DNA of 64,000 bases from Arcobacter sp. (GTDB lineage Bacteria > Campylobacterota > Campylobacteria > Campylobacterales > Arcobacteraceae): NCBI GenBank assembly GCA_002869565.1, contig PKUJ01000010.1, positions 244,883 to 308,882 of the forward strand, given 5' to 3'. The notes under the pieces were generated by a model. The model was not told where the DNA came from. It searched no databases and was given only the letters and a program-made list of their open reading frames with translations. Below are positions 1 through 9,320 of this stretch, piece after piece. Numbering within the stretch: position 1 is the first letter of the stretch; each line of letters starts with the position of its first letter. Both the position numbers and the translations under genes were made by a program.

Positions 1-28
1 ACAAAAAAATAAACTAGGATTATTACTT

Positions 29-349
29 ATGAGATATATCATTTTACCTTTTCTCCTAATACAACTTTTATTTTCACAAAATTTAAGTAAAAAAATCATG
101 GTCACTTCTTCTAAAACAGAGAAAAAAGCTCAAGAAGAATTAAATCGTTTTAATGAATTAACTGGAGAAAGAGTTAAAAAACTTCAAGAAGAACTTAATT
201 TTGAAATTAAAGCCAGACCTTCTGGCAAATTTTATGTCTTAGTACTTGAACCATTTGAAAATTATTCTAAAGCAAAAATAGTATTAGATGAGATTAAGTT
301 TAGATATACAGATGCATATATCAGTAAATATACACAGCCTAAGAAATAA
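29..349 (+). CDS. SPOR-like secreted/membrane protein, probably truncated
   Basis: A 106-residue product with an N-terminal hydrophobic segment (residues 1-16) that looks like a signal peptide or anchor. A short helical stretch follows, then a SPOR-like fold ending in a pattern typical of SPOR repeats ('YVLVLEPFENYSKAK', about residues 69-83). SPOR domains bind peptidoglycan, and such genes often lie next to Wzc genes in Campylobacterota. The start ATG has an AGGA about 10 bases upstream. The TAA at 347-349 is not followed by a frame change: the same frame stays open through a Lys/Glu-rich stretch (350-541) into the Wzc-like sequence. I infer that this is the 5' end of a once longer gene whose 3' end was lost or fused to wzc by deletion. 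Function is not certain. Confidence 0.5.
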   Translation: MRYIILPFLLIQLLFSQNLSKKIMVTSSKTEKKAQEELNRFNELTGERVKKLQEELNFEIKARPSGKFYVLVLEPFENYSKAKIVLDEIKFRYTDAYISKYTQPKK

Positions 350-2293
350 ATAGATACTAAAAAAAATGAAAATCTACAAATAAAAGAAGAGAATCAAAAT
401 AAGCTTATTAAAAATTTACAAATAAAAGAAAGTCCTTCTACTTTAGAAGAGGAAGAGACAACTATTAAAAATCAAGAACCCATTATCACAAAAAAAGTTC
501 AAGAAATTAAAGATGGAATAAAAGAAAAAGAAAACAATAAAATGAGTAAAACTTTTGGTCAAAAATATTTTATGATTAAAAATTCTCAAAGTACTATTAG
601 AAATAATATTAAGAGAAATCTATCTGTATATCCACTACTAAAAGATTCATCAATTATTCGTGTTGAATACAAAGATTTTACAGCCCAACGAAGTACTGAA
701 TTTGTTAATGAACTTTTAAAAGTTTATTTAGATCAAAATATCAATGAGAATTCAAAACAACTTAGGGAAAGTTTAGCCTTTATTGAAACTCAATTAAATA
801 AAGCTAAAGAAGAATTGGAACTTTCAGAAAAGGAACTAGAACTTTTTAGAAGTAATAACTTACTTTTTAATATTGATAAAAAAGTTGAACAGATTAATAA
901 ACAAAAAGATGAATTACAAAAAGAACTTTTAAGTGTAGAACGACAAAAAAGTCTTTTTAATTCTGTAAAAGAAGCACTCTTAAAAGGAGAAATGATTAGT
1001 TCTGGATCATTTAATGACTCTACACTTACAGACAATATCAAACAACTTAATTTAGAAAGAAATTTACAACAAGAATTTGCAGCTAAATACACACCTTCAC
1101 ATAAAAAAATGATTGCAATCAAGGACAAAATTGCTTCATTAGAAGATGGTATAATCAAAAATGTAAAAAATATTGATATTTCATTAAAAGAGAATAAAAA
1201 AAGTCTAAAAGAACAAATCCATAATTTAAATGAAGAAATTCTTCTCTTACCAAATCTTGCAATGGAACTTGCTAAACTTGAGAGACGGTTTTCTTTAAAA
1301 GAGAGTGTTTATAAAGATTTACTATTAAAATATAATGATACATCTTCTAAGTATATTTCATCAAAAAGAGTTAACCGTATAATTGATTATGCAATTGAAC
1401 CTCAAACTCCAATTAAACCAAAAAAAATGATTATCTTTGCATTAGGTTTTATGGGAGCTCTACTTTTTGGTTTTATAGCAGTATTGATAAAAGAATATTT
1501 TGATATTTATATTAAACGCCCAAGTGATTTATTAAATATTTCTAAAACACCATATTTTGGATATATTCCTTTTGTTAAAACAAAAAATTATAACAAACTA
1601 TTTATTCTTGATGATTTAAGTTCAGATGAAAGTGAATCTTTACGTCGAATCAGAAGTAGTCTTGAACTTACAGGACAAAAAAATAATTCTAGAGTTATAT
1701 TAACTACTTCTACAGTTTCAAATGAAGGTAAAAGTACTTTTATCGCAAATTTAGCAGTGATTCTTGCCCTAACTTAGAAAAAAACTATTATATTGGGACT
1801 TGATTTAAGAATTCCACAACTTCATCTAAAATTTGATATAAATAATAAAAAAGGAATGAGTGACCTATTAGCAAATAATATTAAACTTAATGAAGTTATT
1901 CAAAGTGTTAATGTAAAAGATAAATCTAGTCAATATTCTCTTGACATTATTCCATCAGGTAATATTCCACCAAATCCATCAGAACTAATTGAAAATGGCA
2001 CACTAGATAATATAATTGAAGAACTTAGAAAATCTTATGATTATATCTTAATTGATTCAACCCCAGTTGCAATGGTTCCAGATAGTTTATCTTTATTAAA
2101 TAAAGCGGATACAACTTTATTTATTGTTAAATCGGAATACTCTAAAAAAGAATACATAAAATCAACAGATGAACTTATCAAAAAATATAACTTGAAAAGT
2201 GCAGGTTTTGTTTTAACCTCTGTTAAAAAGAAATATTACGAAACTATTAAATACGACAAAAACTATAATTTATTTGCATCGAGAAATAGTTAA
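350..2293 (+). pseudogene. Decayed Wzc-like polysaccharide co-polymerase/tyrosine autokinase
   Basis: Two open segments (542-1777 and 1793-2293) lie in one frame, separated only by a TAG at 1775-1777, and 350-541 is also open in this frame after the TAA at 347-349. The first segment carries the long coiled coil and GNVR-type region, a transmembrane helix (about 1420-1490), and the kinase start with Walker A 'SNEGKST'. After the TAG comes the Walker A' strand, reading 'ILGLDLRIP': the usual first Asp is Gly. Walker B 'YILIDSTP' and a C-terminal Tyr cluster (YYETIKYDKNY) are present. The N-terminal Wzz half with the first membrane helix is missing. In intact systems this inner-membrane protein controls Wzy-dependent chain length and export through Tyr autophosphorylation. 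Two stops, a lost domain and an altered Walker A' point to a pseudogene; readthrough or sequencing error are alternatives. Confidence 0.75.
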
Positions 2294-2317
2294 TTGAAGT
2301 TTTTACTTCAATTTTTT
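2293..2317 (+). terminator. Rho-independent terminator after the wzc remnant
   Basis: Perfect 8-bp arms ATTGAAGT / ACTTCAAT with a TTTT loop, followed by a run of T. It starts at the last base of the wzc-like reading frame and precedes the flippase gene, so the two are probably separate or only partly linked transcripts. Confidence 0.75.
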
Positions 2318-2328
2318 AAAGTAAAAAG

Positions 2329-3582
2329 ATGATAAAAAAACTTTTTTCTAATTCAATGATATATGTATTAAGTCTTTTATTTAATAAAGGACTAACTTTT
2401 TTGCTGTTGCCTGTTTTAACTTTTTATCTTACAAAAGAAGATTATGGAGTATTAGGCTTAGTAACTGCCATATCAACTATATCATCAATTTATATAGGTT
2501 TTTTTCCTTCTGGCTTTTTACTTGCAAGATTTGCACAATATGGAAAAGAAAAAATTGCAAAATATATACATCATATACTTTTATTAACTATTGCTACTAC
2601 AAGTTTTGTACTTTTAATACTTATTATTTTCCAAGATTTATTAATACCACAAAGTTTAGAGAATAAAACTTTATTAATGATTATAATAACTCTGTATGCA
2701 TTATTTACAATATTCTTTAAATTTATTGACACAATTTTTCAAGTAGAACAAAATGCAATAAAATTTGCCATATTACAAACTCTACAATCTATTATGTCAT
2801 TAGGACTTGGATTATTATTAATAATTGAATTTTCATATGGATGGGAAGGTAAATACTATGCAGAGCTTTTAATTTTATTTTTTATATTTATTTATGCAAT
2901 CTATTATATTTATAAAAACAATTATTATAAATTTAATACTGAATACTCGAAATTGAAAGAACTTTTTGTTTTCTTATTTCCTCTTACTTTTTCTGTTTTA
3001 GGACTATATATTATAGGTACAATTGATAGAATTTTTGTATCAAATATGCTAGGTCTTGAAGCAGCAGGAATTTATAATGTTGCTATTATTATGGCTATAA
3101 TAATTAATATGGTTTATGATTCTATTATAAAAGCTTTAGAACCAATTGTTTATCAAAATCTAGCTGAAAATCAAAAAGAAAATAAAATTAAAGTAGTAAA
3201 ACTAATTTATCTATACTCAACTATTTGTATTATAATCTTTACTCTATTTTTATTGTTTTTACCTTATGTATTTAATATTATGATTAATGAAAAATTTATT
3301 GATGCTTTAGTATTAATTCCAATATTAGGCTTAGGATTAACATTTGAGGGCCTTAGAAAAGTATTAGGTGCACCACTAGTATTTAAACATAAAGTAAAGT
3401 CTTTAGCTCTAATAACAATAATTGCAAGTATAATAAATATAGTATTAAACTACTATCTTATTGATTTATATGGGATAAAAGGTGCCGCTTATGCAACACT
3501 ATTATCTTTTGCAATTTTATATTTCTTAACACTATTTTTACTTATTAAAAATATTAAATTACCTTGGTTATTAAAAAATTAA
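2329..3582 (+). CDS. Wzx-like oligosaccharide flippase (polysaccharide biosynthesis protein)
   Basis: A 417-residue, very hydrophobic protein with about 12-14 membrane helices. The N-terminus 'NKGLTFLLLPVLTFYLTKEDYGVLGLV' pattern and the internal 'IIGTIDRIFVSNMLGLEAAGIYNVA' pattern are typical of the MOP/PST flippase superfamily. Such proteins move undecaprenyl-linked glycan units across the inner membrane before polymerisation by Wzy. Length is normal for the family (400-500). It lies among glycosyltransferase and sugar-nucleotide genes and with the Wzy-like protein at 10274-11494 would make a Wzx/Wzy pathway. The start ATG follows the terminator at 2293-2317 closely; AAAG upstream is a weak ribosome site. 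The family call is firm; the substrate cannot be read from the sequence. Confidence 0.85.
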   Translation: MIKKLFSNSMIYVLSLLFNKGLTFLLLPVLTFYLTKEDYGVLGLVTAISTISSIYIGFFPSGFLLARFAQYGKEKIAKYIHHILLLTIATTSFVLLILIIFQDLLIPQSLENKTLLMIIITLYALFTIFFKFIDTIFQVEQNAIKFAILQTLQSIMSLGLGLLLIIEFSYGWEGKYYAELLILFFIFIYAIYYIYKNNYYKFNTEYSKLKELFVFLFPLTFSVLGLYIIGTIDRIFVSNMLGLEAAGIYNVAIIMAIIINMVYDSIIKALEPIVYQNLAENQKENKIKVVKLIYLYSTICIIIFTLFLLFLPYVFNIMINEKFIDALVLIPILGLGLTFEGLRKVLGAPLVFKHKVKSLALITIIASIINIVLNYYLIDLYGIKGAAYATLLSFAILYFLTLFLLIKNIKLPWLLKN

Positions 3583-3731
3583 CAATTCTTTTATTAAGAA
3601 AATCTTTATAAAATTAGATATTTAGTTTTTTTAAAAACTTTATAAGGATAATTATAAATTCACTTGTATCACATAATAATTATAATATAATATATTTTAT
3701 AATAATTATTACTTGGTAAAGAGATGTATTA

Positions 3732-4727
3732 ATGATTAAATTAGTTCAAAATGAAATTAACTTAGAAATAGAATTACCATTTTTTGCAAATAAACAGTAT
3801 TTAGAGTCAAAAAGTAATACATACGGGTGGTTTGTTTCTGATAATTTAATTCTTCCTTTTATTGTTTTTAAAGAATTAATGTTTAAGCGATTAGTATTTA
3901 CAACTGAAGTCATACAAATTAAGAATTCTTCAATTCAAGAAGAAAAATATTTTTTAAATGAAGTGATAAATTTTATTAAAATAAATAATTTATGTGATTT
4001 TATTCATAAACCACAACCAAGTGCAGTTTTTAGAACTTATCCTGACAATTGTAATGCATTTACTTGGGGCACTTATAAAATTGATATTGAACCTAACTTT
4101 GAGAATATGTTAAAAAAACTTAATAAAAGTCAAAGAAATTATGTACGAAAAGCTTTAAGAGAAGAGGTACAGATAGAAAGAACAGATAATTTTGATAAAA
4201 TTTATTCATTTTGTAATGAAACACTTTCCAGACAAAAAATCCCACTCTTAATTTGTAGAGAAGAATTCCAAAAACAATATGATACTTTTCATCCAAATAA
4301 TATGTTTATGTTCAAAGCCATATATAAAAATGAAATACAAGGTAGCTTGGTTGTATTTATTGATAAAACCAATGCTTATGCTGAATATGCGGGAAGTGCA
4401 CTTTCCCCTAAACATGGAAGTTTAAAACTATTACATTTAACTGCAATGCAGTATCTATCTAAAAATCATAATATTCAATCATATGATTTTATTGGAGCTA
4501 TTCCAGATATAATTGAGGGTTCTAAAGAAGCTGGCATACAAAAATTTAAAAAAGAATTTGGTGCTCAAATTTATGAAGGGTATCAATTTAGTTTTATTGT
4601 AAATCCTATTAAATATTTTCTTTTTAACTTATGTTTAAAACTCTCATTTATGATGAGAAGAATTAAATATGTTGATCCTGTTGAAAGATATAAAAAACTT
4701 TCTAAATCAGGATTAAAAGTCACATAA
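3732..4727 (+). CDS. FemAB/GNAT-fold acyl- or aminoacyl-transferase-like protein, copy 1
   Basis: A 331-residue soluble protein related to the FemAB/BioF2-like acetyltransferase superfamily (two tandem GNAT folds). Supporting stretches are 'SQRNYVRKALREEVQIER' (about 135-152), 'TLSRQKIPLL' (about 166-175) and the C-terminal 'SYDFIGAIPDIIEGSKEAGIQKFKKEFG', where this family has its conserved G-x-x-x-F-K-x-x-F-G. Family members transfer amino acids to lipid II, or acyl/aminoacyl groups to sugars. In this locus a modification of the glycan, perhaps acylation of the amino sugar made by the CDP-sugar operon, is my inference. It is a tandem paralogue of the next gene, with the same length. No signal peptide is visible, so action on a cytoplasmic lipid-linked or nucleotide-linked sugar is likely. 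Confidence 0.65.
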   Translation: MIKLVQNEINLEIELPFFANKQYLESKSNTYGWFVSDNLILPFIVFKELMFKRLVFTTEVIQIKNSSIQEEKYFLNEVINFIKINNLCDFIHKPQPSAVFRTYPDNCNAFTWGTYKIDIEPNFENMLKKLNKSQRNYVRKALREEVQIERTDNFDKIYSFCNETLSRQKIPLLICREEFQKQYDTFHPNNMFMFKAIYKNEIQGSLVVFIDKTNAYAEYAGSALSPKHGSLKLLHLTAMQYLSKNHNIQSYDFIGAIPDIIEGSKEAGIQKFKKEFGAQIYEGYQFSFIVNPIKYFLFNLCLKLSFMMRRIKYVDPVERYKKLSKSGLKVT

Positions 4728-4794
4728 GAAAAGACACTCATCAAATAATAAGTTAACTTACTATATTATTCTTTTTTAACTAATTAAGGTTAAC

Positions 4795-5790
4795 ATGATT
4801 CATATAATTAAAAATCAAAACGATATTAATATCAAACTTCCATTTTTTGCACAACAAGTATATCTAGAATCAAAAAGTTCATATTACGGATGGTTTGTTT
4901 CAGATAAATTTGTACTGCCTTTTTTAATATACAAAACTTTTATTTTTAAAAGAATTGTATTTACTAATGAAGTTATCAATAAAAAAATAGCAAGTATTGA
5001 GGAAGAACAGCTATTTCTCGAGAAAGTTGTAAATTATATAAAAGAAAATAAGATTTGTGATTTTATTTACAAACCACACCCAAGTGCTGTATTTAGGACA
5101 TATCCCAGAAATTGTGAAAGATTTACCTGGGCATCCTATGTATTAGATTTAGAATCTGATTTAGATAATATGATAAAAAAAATGACTTCTTCCTCTCAGC
5201 GTACGGATACAAGAAAAGCAATTAGAGATGGAGTAAAGATTGAACCTACGGATGATTTTGAAGAAGTATATTCTTTATGTAATGATACTTTATCTAGACA
5301 AAAAATACCATTATTGATTGATAAAGATGAATTTATAAATCAATTTAATAACTTCTATCCCAAAAATATGTTAATGTTCAAAGCTACCTACAAAGAAAAA
5401 ATTGAAGGAGTAATTGTTCTTTTTAAAGATGAGGAAAATGCCTTTGCTGAATATGCAGGGAGTATACCTCGTCCTAAAAATGGTGTAATGAAACTTTTAA
5501 ACCTTGTAGCTCTTAAACATTTAGTAGATAATTATAATATAAAAACATTTGATTTTATTGGTGCTATTCCAGATATAATTGATGGTTCAAAAGAAGCAGG
5601 AATTCAAAAATTTAAAAAAGATTTTGGTTCAAGATTAAAAGAAGGGTATCAATTTAATTTAATTGTTAATCCTTTAAAATACAAACTTTTTAACTATATG
5701 CTAAAAACAAATTTTAGATTAAAAGGTGTTAAATATATTGACCCTATTGAAAAAAATAAACAACTTTCTAAATCAAGATTAAAAGCTTAA
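4795..5790 (+). CDS. FemAB/GNAT-fold acyl- or aminoacyl-transferase-like protein, copy 2
   Basis: A second 331-residue FemAB-like protein, colinear with the preceding gene from end to end. The C-terminal block 'IGAIPDII(E/D)GSKEAGIQ' and 'TLSRQKIPLLI' are shared almost unchanged, while the central part ('KKMTSSSQRTDTRKAIRDG') is more diverged. This indicates an old tandem duplication with possible specialisation, for example two different acceptors or donors. It has its own spacer of 67 bases with a palindrome AAGTTAACTT. Its stop codon overlaps the stop of the convergent glycosyltransferase by three bases. The superfamily is likely; the substrate is unknown. Confidence 0.65.
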   Translation: MIHIIKNQNDINIKLPFFAQQVYLESKSSYYGWFVSDKFVLPFLIYKTFIFKRIVFTNEVINKKIASIEEEQLFLEKVVNYIKENKICDFIYKPHPSAVFRTYPRNCERFTWASYVLDLESDLDNMIKKMTSSSQRTDTRKAIRDGVKIEPTDDFEEVYSLCNDTLSRQKIPLLIDKDEFINQFNNFYPKNMLMFKATYKEKIEGVIVLFKDEENAFAEYAGSIPRPKNGVMKLLNLVALKHLVDNYNIKTFDFIGAIPDIIDGSKEAGIQKFKKDFGSRLKEGYQFNLIVNPLKYKLFNYMLKTNFRLKGVKYIDPIEKNKQLSKSRLKA

Positions 5791-6686
5791 TTTTTTCTAA
5801 ATTTTCTAACTAAAAAATATAAAATATAATATGGACTGAGTAATAAATATTGTGGATATCCAGAAATAATCTTTAATAAATTAGAATAATCTTTTTTTGT
5901 AAATAACTTAAAAATCGAAGCTGTCATTCTTTTAGAGTTTTCTAAAAATACAGCTTTTTTTAAATTAAATCCAAGATTATTATCTTTAACATACTTATTT
6001 AAAAACTCAAAATTCTCTACATCATATTCATAAACTTTTGTATTAGTTAAATTATTACTATGCACTCTATAAAAAGTATGAAACTTATCTATACATAAAG
6101 CAGAATAATCTTTAGTCACTTTTAAAAGAACATCATAGTCTTCAGCATAATGAAGATTTACATCTATTTTACCAACTTTATCTAATACATCTTTCCTAAA
6201 AATAGCAGAAGATATAAATATAAAATCACCTTTTTCTAATAGTAAATCGTGAATTCTACCAGAGTAATGTTCATGAAAACGACCAAACTCTTCACCTTTT
6301 TCATTTATATAAATAGTTTTTGAGTAAAGCAAAGAAACCTCATCTTTATGCTTATACTCATCTAACATGTCAAAAGAAGATTTAAGTTTATCCTCATGCC
6401 AAATATCATCACAATCTAAGATACAAACCCACTCTCCTTCTGCTTTTTCTATTGCTAAATTCCTAGCCTCACCTAAAGGAGTATGTACAGGTGCATAAAA
6501 ATATTTGATTCTTTCATCATTATAACTTTTTACAATATTTGCACTTTCATCAGTTGATTGATTATCCCAAAAAACTAATTCCCAATTTTTAAAGGTCTGA
6601 TTCATTGCACTATCAATTGCAATTTTCAAATATTCATCACTGTTGTAACAATTCATTATGATAGATACTTTAGGAGTATTAATCAT
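5787..6686 (-). CDS. Family 2 glycosyltransferase
   Basis: A 299-residue GT-A enzyme. The N-terminus has the family start 'VSIIMNCYNSDEYL' (residues 7-20), 'QTFKNWELVFWDNQSTDES', and the metal/nucleotide site DCDD at 91-94 followed by 'IWHEDKL'. The acceptor-side motif 'YAEDYDVLLKV' (ED-x motif) is also present. It transfers a sugar from a nucleotide donor to a lipid-linked or growing glycan at the cytoplasmic face; a hydrophobic C-terminal stretch (about 275-293) may attach it to the membrane. It is the last gene of the leftward sugar-nucleotide operon, its start overlapping the aminotransferase stop by 8 bases. This suggests that it uses the CDP- or related amino sugar made by that operon (inference). 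Confidence 0.88.
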   Translation of the reverse strand: MINTPKVSIIMNCYNSDEYLKIAIDSAMNQTFKNWELVFWDNQSTDESANIVKSYNDERIKYFYAPVHTPLGEARNLAIEKAEGEWVCILDCDDIWHEDKLKSSFDMLDEYKHKDEVSLLYSKTIYINEKGEEFGRFHEHYSGRIHDLLLEKGDFIFISSAIFRKDVLDKVGKIDVNLHYAEDYDVLLKVTKDYSALCIDKFHTFYRVHSNNLTNTKVYEYDVENFEFLNKYVKDNNLGFNLKKAVFLENSKRMTASIFKLFTKKDYSNLLKIISGYPQYLLLSPYYILYFLVRKFRKN

Positions 6687-7788
6687 TAAAAAAATCCTTT
6701 ATAGTTTTTATTACAATATCTTGTTCTTCTTTTGTCAAATCAAGTTGACAAGGAAGTGTTAAGATTTCTTCATAAATTTTTTCTGTTGTAGGTAAAGATT
6801 CACTCTTATACTTTGTCAAAAGATGATTTGGTTTATAATGAATTCCACACTCAATATTTTTGTTTATTAAATACTCTCTTAACTCATTTCTTCGTTTAGT
6901 TTTTATAACAAAAATATGTGAAATAATATTTTTATAATCAAAATTTAATATATTAATCTCACAAATACTATTTAAATTCTCTACATAATATTGAACTATT
7001 TCTTTTCTCTTACTTTTAATATAGTCAATTTTCTTTAGCTGGGCTCTTCCAATAGCTGCAAAAATATTACTCATATGATACCTATAACCTTGATGTTTTA
7101 CATCAAAATCCCAACTTCTTGTACCTTCAAATCTTTTTTCAGTATCTTTTTCAACACCAAGTAGTCTTGCATCTTTTACCCTTTGGATTATTGTTTCATC
7201 ACTAGATAATACAGCTCCACCTTCACCTGAAGTAATATTTTTTATACCATCAAAACTAAAACAGATAATATCACCCTCAACTCCGACTTTTCCCATTGAG
7301 TTTTCACATCCAAAAGCTTGAGCCGCATCTTCTATAACTCTTAAATTATTCTCTTTTGCAAATGTATATACATTTGCTATATCTTTTCCATTACTTGCAT
7401 AATGAACAGGCATAATTGCCTTTGTTTTAGAAGTTAATCTATTTTTTGCATCAGCTAAATCTATAAATAAAGTGTCCTCACAAACTTCAACTGAAACTGG
7501 TTTTACATTTGCCGCACTAATTGCTTGATATGAAGCTACGTAAGTTAAAGAAGGAACTAAAATTTCATCATCTTCATTAAGCCCTAGGGCTTCAACGGCA
7601 AGATGTAAAGCTGATGTTCCAGTACTTACACACATTACTTCTTTTTTGGTATTTAAATATGCTTTAATCTCTTGTTCAAAAAAGTTTACTTCTTCTCCCA
7701 TACCTAAAAACTCTTTATCAAGGACAGCTAACACAGCAGCTTTTTCTTCTTTTCCAATAGTAGATTTTGAAAGTCTAATTTTATTCAT
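6679..7788 (-). CDS. DegT/DnrJ/EryC1/StrS-family sugar aminotransferase
   Basis: A 369-residue PLP enzyme. The phosphate-binding 'STGTSALHLAVEALGL' (55-70), Asp154 in 'VIEDAAQAFG', and the PLP Lys183 in 'SFDGIKNITSGEGGAV' are all seen. The presence of Lys, rather than His, argues for a true aminotransferase and against an RfbH-type dehydratase. It would put an amino group on a keto-6-deoxy sugar nucleotide. It lies three bases after the RmlC-like gene and behind RfbF and RfbG, so the expected substrate is a CDP-4-keto-6-deoxyhexose or its isomer (inference). Length is normal for the family. Which carbon is aminated (C3 or C4) cannot be read from the sequence. Confidence 0.88.
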   Translation of the reverse strand: MNKIRLSKSTIGKEEKAAVLAVLDKEFLGMGEEVNFFEQEIKAYLNTKKEVMCVSTGTSALHLAVEALGLNEDDEILVPSLTYVASYQAISAANVKPVSVEVCEDTLFIDLADAKNRLTSKTKAIMPVHYASNGKDIANVYTFAKENNLRVIEDAAQAFGCENSMGKVGVEGDIICFSFDGIKNITSGEGGAVLSSDETIIQRVKDARLLGVEKDTEKRFEGTRSWDFDVKHQGYRYHMSNIFAAIGRAQLKKIDYIKSKRKEIVQYYVENLNSICEINILNFDYKNIISHIFVIKTKRRNELREYLINKNIECGIHYKPNHLLTKYKSESLPTTEKIYEEILTLPCQLDLTKEEQDIVIKTIKDFFND

Positions 7789-7791
7789 ATT

Positions 7792-8232
7792 TTAACTCCA
7801 AACATAATTTATATCTACAAGTTCATTTCTTATTGCTTCGTTAGGATCATGCTCAATACTAGCTAGATTTAAAAGCATATTTAAACCTTCTCCAATACCT
7901 CTAAAAGACATCCAAACTCCAGAAGGAACAGTTAATCTTTGGTAGTTTTTTTGTGATAATTTAACACTAAAGAATTGATTATATGTTTTTGATTCTTTTC
8001 TATCATCATAAATTACAAACTCAACTTCTCCAATAGGAACAACAAGATTTAAAATCATTTTAGTATGTTTTTTCCAACCTTTTATTTCATCTTTAACTAT
8101 AGTGGAGAAATAAGCTTCACCAAAAGAGTTAAAGCCTTCATCACTTTGTTTCATTGCATGATAAATATCACCTTTTGGGTTAACGATTTGTTTTAAAGGT
8201 GTTAATAATACACCCTCAATTAATTTGTCCAT
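7792..8232 (-). CDS. RmlC-like cupin, nucleotide-sugar epimerase/isomerase
   Basis: A 146-residue single-domain cupin resembling the dTDP-4-dehydrorhamnose 3,5-epimerase family. The pattern 'GWKKHTKMILNLVVPIGEVEFVIYDDR' (about 53-79) and 'NYQRLTVPSGVWMSFRGIGEGLNMLLN' (about 96-122) are the two cupin motifs as seen in RmlC relatives beside rfbF/rfbG. It is shorter than classical RmlC (about 180) and could instead be a 3,4-ketoisomerase like FdtA. It probably rearranges the CDP-4-keto-6-deoxy sugar before amination by the next gene. Its start overlaps the end of rfbG by 13 bases, and the next gene begins 3 bases after its stop. Confidence 0.75.
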   Translation of the reverse strand: MDKLIEGVLLTPLKQIVNPKGDIYHAMKQSDEGFNSFGEAYFSTIVKDEIKGWKKHTKMILNLVVPIGEVEFVIYDDRKESKTYNQFFSVKLSQKNYQRLTVPSGVWMSFRGIGEGLNMLLNLASIEHDPNEAIRNELVDINYVWS

Positions 8233-9320
8233 TGGAATTCTCTTCCTTTTGCCAAATTTTCAAATTCTTTGATTTGTTCTACTGTTTTATCATACATATT
8301 TATTTTTGTTTTATAAAAGTCATAATACCATTCACTAGTAAATCTAATTGTATCTTTATATTCTAAAGTGGCTTGCCAATTTAAATATCCTAAGGCTTTG
8401 TCACAATTGAGTTTTAAAAGCCCTGCTTCGTGAAAAGGAATATTTCCAGTTACTTTATATGCATCACTAGCATCTTTATAATTCCAATACTTACTAAGAT
8501 CTATTAATAAATCTTCAACTGTTCTATTTTGCTCTGCTCTAGGTCCAAAGTTATACCCTTCACCATGAAAAGAGTCATCATTATATAGTGCAAGTCCAAG
8601 ATTTAAATACCCACTTAAAGGCTCCAAAACATGTTGCCAAGGACGAGTTGCATTAGGGCTTCTTATTTCAACAATTTTACCTTCACTCCAACTTTGCATA
8701 CAATCAACTACAATTCTATCTTTAGCCCAATCACCACCACCTATAACATTTCCAGCTCTTGCTATTGATAGTTTTACATTTGAACTTTCATTTTTGAAAA
8801 ATGAATGATAATATGATTTTATAATTAACTCAGCAGCTCCCTTTGAACCACTATATATATCTTTACCACCCATTTTATCATCTTCTTTATAACCCCATAT
8901 TTGCTCAACATTATCATAAGCTTTATCGCTAGTTATAATAATCGCAGTACACTTGTTATTAATCTCTTTTAGTGCATGTAATACATTAGCTGTACCCATT
9001 ACATTAGAAGAAATTGTTTCAATTGGATCAGAATAAGAAGTAGAAACAATAGGTTGTGCAGCTAAATGAAATAAGAAATCTACTTTTTCTTCCATAAATA
9101 TCTTTGTTATCGCATCTAAATTTCTAATGTCTTCATAATAATGTCTTATTTTATTCTCTAAGGCTAATTCTTTGAACATAGAAGGTTCTGTTGGAATATC
9201 TTTTGAGATACCAACCACTTTTGCTCCTAAATTTAGCAACCAAACAGTTAACCATGTACCTTTGAATCCTGTATTTCCTGTAATTAATACTTTTTTATTT
9301 TTGTAAATATTATTAAACAT
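8220..9320 (-). CDS. rfbG: CDP-glucose 4,6-dehydratase
   Basis: An NAD-dependent extended short-chain dehydratase of 366 residues. Features are the Rossmann motif 'VLITGNTGFKGTWL' close to the N-terminus, 'LFHLAAQPIV', the catalytic Tyr/Lys pair in 'YSGSK', 'VIGGGDWAKDRIV' and 'RPWQHVLEPLSGYL', which is typical of RfbG. It turns CDP-glucose into CDP-4-keto-6-deoxyglucose. An upstream ATG at 9341 would add seven residues, but the ATG at 9320 overlaps the rfbF stop as TAATG, the usual sign of coupled translation, and gives the normal N-terminus, so I prefer 9320. It works directly after RfbF. Confidence 0.9.
   Translation of the reverse strand: MFNNIYKNKKVLITGNTGFKGTWLTVWLLNLGAKVVGISKDIPTEPSMFKELALENKIRHYYEDIRNLDAITKIFMEEKVDFLFHLAAQPIVSTSYSDPIETISSNVMGTANVLHALKEINNKCTAIIITSDKAYDNVEQIWGYKEDDKMGGKDIYSGSKGAAELIIKSYYHSFFKNESSNVKLSIARAGNVIGGGDWAKDRIVVDCMQSWSEGKIVEIRSPNATRPWQHVLEPLSGYLNLGLALYNDDSFHGEGYNFGPRAEQNRTVEDLLIDLSKYWNYKDASDAYKVTGNIPFHEAGLLKLNCDKALGYLNWQATLEYKDTIRFTSEWYYDFYKTKINMYDKTVEQIKEFENLAKGREFQWTN

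Noticed and set aside
790-1158. Leftward open frame of 122 codons inside the wzc-like region
   Set aside because: It is the mirror of a coiled-coil coding region with Ser/Leu-rich low-complexity sequence, and there is no ribosome site.
3650-3715. Long AT palindrome before the first FemAB-like gene
   Set aside because: Imperfect, made only of A and T, and expected often in DNA of this composition.
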